A DNA stretch of 64,000 nucleotides from Salininema proteolyticum (GTDB taxonomy: Bacteria > Actinomycetota > Actinomycetes > Mycobacteriales > Micromonosporaceae): assembly GCF_042685645.1 (NCBI RefSeq), contig NZ_JBHUNX010000001.1, positions 4,650,001 through 4,714,000 of the forward strand, given 5' to 3'. The notes under the pieces were generated by a model. It was given only the letters and a program-made list of their open reading frames with translations, was not told the DNA's origin and did not search any database. Positions within the stretch are counted from its first letter, which is position 1, and each line of letters begins with the position of its first letter. Shown here piece after piece: positions 61,914-64,000 of the stretch. Both the position numbers and the translations under genes were made by a program.

Positions 61914-63017
61914 GTGGCCATTGCAACCACGTCTCCGGACCCAGCGGTGGAAGAGCCCCCGCCGTCCCACGGGGAGAACAGGCCGTCTCTATGGAGGCGA
62001 GTCAAGCGTAACTACGTGCTCAAACGCTTCATCCACTCCCTGGTGACCATTTTCCTGGTCATCACTGGAGTCTTCTTCCTTCTGCGCGCCATGCCCAAGG
62101 GGCCCATCGACACCATGGCCGCCACCCTGATCGCGCAGGGAACCCCCTCGGACAGGGCCTACAACATCGCCCGCGCGAGGGTGAACTTCGACCCGGACCA
62201 ACCGCTGCTGGTACAGTACTGGGACTATCTGACCAGCGTTTTCAAGGGGGATTTCGGGACGACCCTCACCGGCACGCCCGAACCGGTCCTCGACCGCATC
62301 ATGGAGTACCTTCCCTGGACGCTGTTCAGCGTAGGGGTGGGCGTCACCGTCGCGATCGTCGCCGGCCTCTTCATCGGCATGATCCTGGCCTACAAGCGCA
62401 ACGGCATCGTCGACCAGATCGTCACCCCCATCGCGGGCATCATGGCCGCGGTTCCCAACTACCTGTTCCTCGCCATCATCATCCTCGTCGGATCCGTATC
62501 GCTCGGCCTCTTCGACTACGCGAGCATGCAAGGGCGACTCTCCTTGTACGTGGAACCGGGGTTCAACCTCACCTTCTTCGGCGATGCGCTCTACCACGCG
62601 ATGCTCCCCATCATCGCCTACGCCATCACGGTGGCCGGCGGCTGGATCCTCACCATGAAGTCCACGACCGCCGAAGTCATGGGCGAGGAGTATGTGACAG
62701 TCGCCCGCGCCCGCGGCCTCAAAGAGGGCCGCATCCGCACCATGTACGTCGGTCGCAACGCTCTCCTGCCGGTGGTCCCGCAGATCGCCCTGGCGCTCGG
62801 AACCGTCGTCGGCGGTGCGATCGTCGTGGAACAGCTCATGCAGTACCGCGGTTCCGGCCAGATGTTCTACGAGGCGATCCGTTCCAAGGACTATCCGGTC
62901 GTGCAGGGCTTCACCATCTTCCTCACCGCGTCGGTGGTCTTCGCCAACTTCTTGGTGGACGTCCTCAACTCCCGGCTCGACCCCCGCATCCGCCTCGGTG
63001 ACAAGGAGAGCAAGTAA
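61914..63017 (+). CDS. peptide ABC transporter permease, DppB type
   Basis: 367 residues from the GTG at 61914, selected by AAGGGG; a 36-residue longer reading has none. Six membrane helices after a 40-residue cytoplasmic start. The EAA-like loop reads EEYVTVARARGLKEGRIRT, typical of binding-protein-dependent permeases. A periplasmic-type loop between helices 1 and 2 (FDPDQPLLVQYWDYL, GDFGTTLTG) is the DppB/OppB signature. Overlaps the next gene (TAATG). Confidence 0.9.
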   Translation: MAIATTSPDPAVEEPPPSHGENRPSLWRRVKRNYVLKRFIHSLVTIFLVITGVFFLLRAMPKGPIDTMAATLIAQGTPSDRAYNIARARVNFDPDQPLLVQYWDYLTSVFKGDFGTTLTGTPEPVLDRIMEYLPWTLFSVGVGVTVAIVAGLFIGMILAYKRNGIVDQIVTPIAGIMAAVPNYLFLAIIILVGSVSLGLFDYASMQGRLSLYVEPGFNLTFFGDALYHAMLPIIAYAITVAGGWILTMKSTTAEVMGEEYVTVARARGLKEGRIRTMYVGRNALLPVVPQIALALGTVVGGAIVVEQLMQYRGSGQMFYEAIRSKDYPVVQGFTIFLTASVVFANFLVDVLNSRLDPRIRLGDKESK

Positions 63018-63895
63018 TGACCGCCACCGCTCCCGAGAAAGAGCCCGGGATCGCCAAAAGGATGTACCTCGGGCTGACACGCTCCAAGGCCGGCTTCGTC
63101 GGAGCCCTGCTCCTCGCGTTCGTCCTCGGCGTCGCCTATATCGGGCCGTTCTTCGTCGGCTGGGACAACCCGCAGGTACTGCGCAATCCCTGGGCCCCGC
63201 CTTCCTCCGAACACTGGCTGGGAACCAACAACTTCGGCCAGGACGTCTTTCAGCAGACCATCCTGGGGGGTCTGCAGCCGATCACGATCGGAATCTTCGC
63301 CGGCGCCATAGCACTGGTGGTGGCGATCGTCCTGGGATCCCTGGCCGGATATCTGCGCGGCTGGTTCGACACCTTGATCCTCTATATAACGGACATGATC
63401 GTCACCATCCCGGCGCTGATCGTCGTGTTGCTGCTGATCTCCTTCCTGGGCAACCTGAACCCCTGGCAGGTCGGCCTCGTCATCGGTCTCACCGCTTGGC
63501 CGTACCTGACTCGCGCCATTCGAGCGCAGGTCATGTCGCTTAAAGAGCGCGAGTTCGTGGAGGCGGCGAAGCTCCAGGAGGTGGGCACGGCCCGGATCCT
63601 CTTCGTCGACATCGTGCCGAACATGGTCGGATTCCTGGCCATCAGCTTCGTGCAGGCGATCAACCTGGCCATCTACAGCCTCGTCGGCATGTACGTGCTG
63701 GGACTGCTGCCGCCGAACGAGAACAACTGGGGTGTCATGGTCAACGAGGGCTGGCAGAGGAACGCCTTCCTTCACACCACCGGCCTCCTCTACATCCTCA
63801 TACCCCTGCTTCTGATCGTTCTGTTCACCGTCGCGCTGGTGACCGTCCAGCGCTCGTTGGAGCAGGTCTTCAACCCCCGCCTGAGGGAAAGGTAG
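63017..63895 (+). CDS. peptide ABC transporter permease, DppC type
   Basis: 292 residues. N-terminal helix, HWLGTNNFGQDVFQQTILGG (the DppC/OppC motif), five further helices and the EAA loop REFVEAAKLQEVGTARILF. It pairs with the DppB-type permease in the membrane. The substrate-binding protein is not in the window and is probably downstream. Confidence 0.9.
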   Translation: MTATAPEKEPGIAKRMYLGLTRSKAGFVGALLLAFVLGVAYIGPFFVGWDNPQVLRNPWAPPSSEHWLGTNNFGQDVFQQTILGGLQPITIGIFAGAIALVVAIVLGSLAGYLRGWFDTLILYITDMIVTIPALIVVLLLISFLGNLNPWQVGLVIGLTAWPYLTRAIRAQVMSLKEREFVEAAKLQEVGTARILFVDIVPNMVGFLAISFVQAINLAIYSLVGMYVLGLLPPNENNWGVMVNEGWQRNAFLHTTGLLYILIPLLLIVLFTVALVTVQRSLEQVFNPRLRER

Positions 63896-63902
63896 GACAG
63901 CC

Positions 63903-64000
63903 ATGAGTTCGGAAAAGCCGATCCTCTCGGTACGGAATCTTCAGATCGCCTACCAGACGGGAAAGAACAGCCGCGTAGTCGCCGCCGATGACATCAGCTT
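63903..64000 (+). CDS. peptide ABC transporter ATP-binding protein (3' partial)
   Basis: Only the first 32 codons are inside the window (MSSEKPILSVRNLQIAYQTG). The LSVRNL start and the position eight bases after the DppC gene identify a DppD/OppD ATPase. Walker motifs lie beyond the edge. Confidence 0.8.
   Translation, partial: MSSEKPILSVRNLQIAYQTGKNSRVVAADDIS

Overview
The window is 64 kb of high-GC actinobacterial chromosome. Markers for this are a proteasome activator of the Bpa type ending in GQYL, a myo-inositol-phosphate synthase next to a PadR regulator, a GuaB1-type IMPDH/GMPR protein, a SARP regulator, type VII secretion (T7SS) substrates and frequent GTG starts. The block ino1-padR-ponA-GT87 together with pcnA-murJ-pseudokinase-sigM-trxB-trxA is the usual neighbourhood of the actinobacterial replication origin. 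I suspect a lineage outside Mycobacterium and Streptomyces, perhaps near Glycomycetales, but the sequence alone does not settle that.

Bases 1-10,590 are the right end of a prophage. They run from tail proteins (one a PhoD-like phosphodiesterase) through an endolysin, a coiled-coil membrane protein, a low-GC HEPN-like cargo gene and a small holin-like protein. Then comes a cluster of accessory genes. The centrepiece is a two-gene operon of a 45-residue, lysine-rich peptide and a protein-isoaspartyl-methyltransferase homologue. It was absent from the supplied ORF list, and it fits the recently described imiditide (aspartimide) RiPP class. It is flanked by two paralogous small proteins and faced by two translationally coupled XRE/TPR regulators. 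The element ends at a tRNA 3' fragment (probable attR) followed by that tRNA's own terminator, so the intact tRNA and the integrase end lie left of the window.

Bases 10,600-24,000 are core chromosome: a decayed VapC toxin, a small secreted protein, a SARP regulator, Bpa, PlsC, a membrane cyclophilin with an MFS permease, ino1-padR, a class A penicillin-binding protein whose N-terminus is split by a C7 tract, and a GT87 membrane glycosyltransferase.

Bases 24,000-42,540 are an accessory island. It holds T7SS substrates of WXG and EspC type, three related lipoproteins, two related membrane proteins, an IS5-type insertion with TAA target duplication, an unrecognised three-gene operon, a zinc-ribbon/SPFH pair like B. 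subtilis YdjG-YdjI, and two divergent, paralogous four-gene cassettes (two YbaB-like proteins, an EspC-like protein and a large WXG protein).

Bases 42,550-64,000 are core again: pcnA, murJ, pseudokinase, sigM, anti-sigma, trxB, trxA, then GNAT, a POT peptide transporter, a CsoR-CopZ copper unit with a clear operator, an NlpC/P60 hydrolase, guaB1, the biotin-carboxylase subunit accA, a PadR-controlled DrrAB-type exporter with two matching operators, and the start of a dipeptide ABC importer cut by the window edge.
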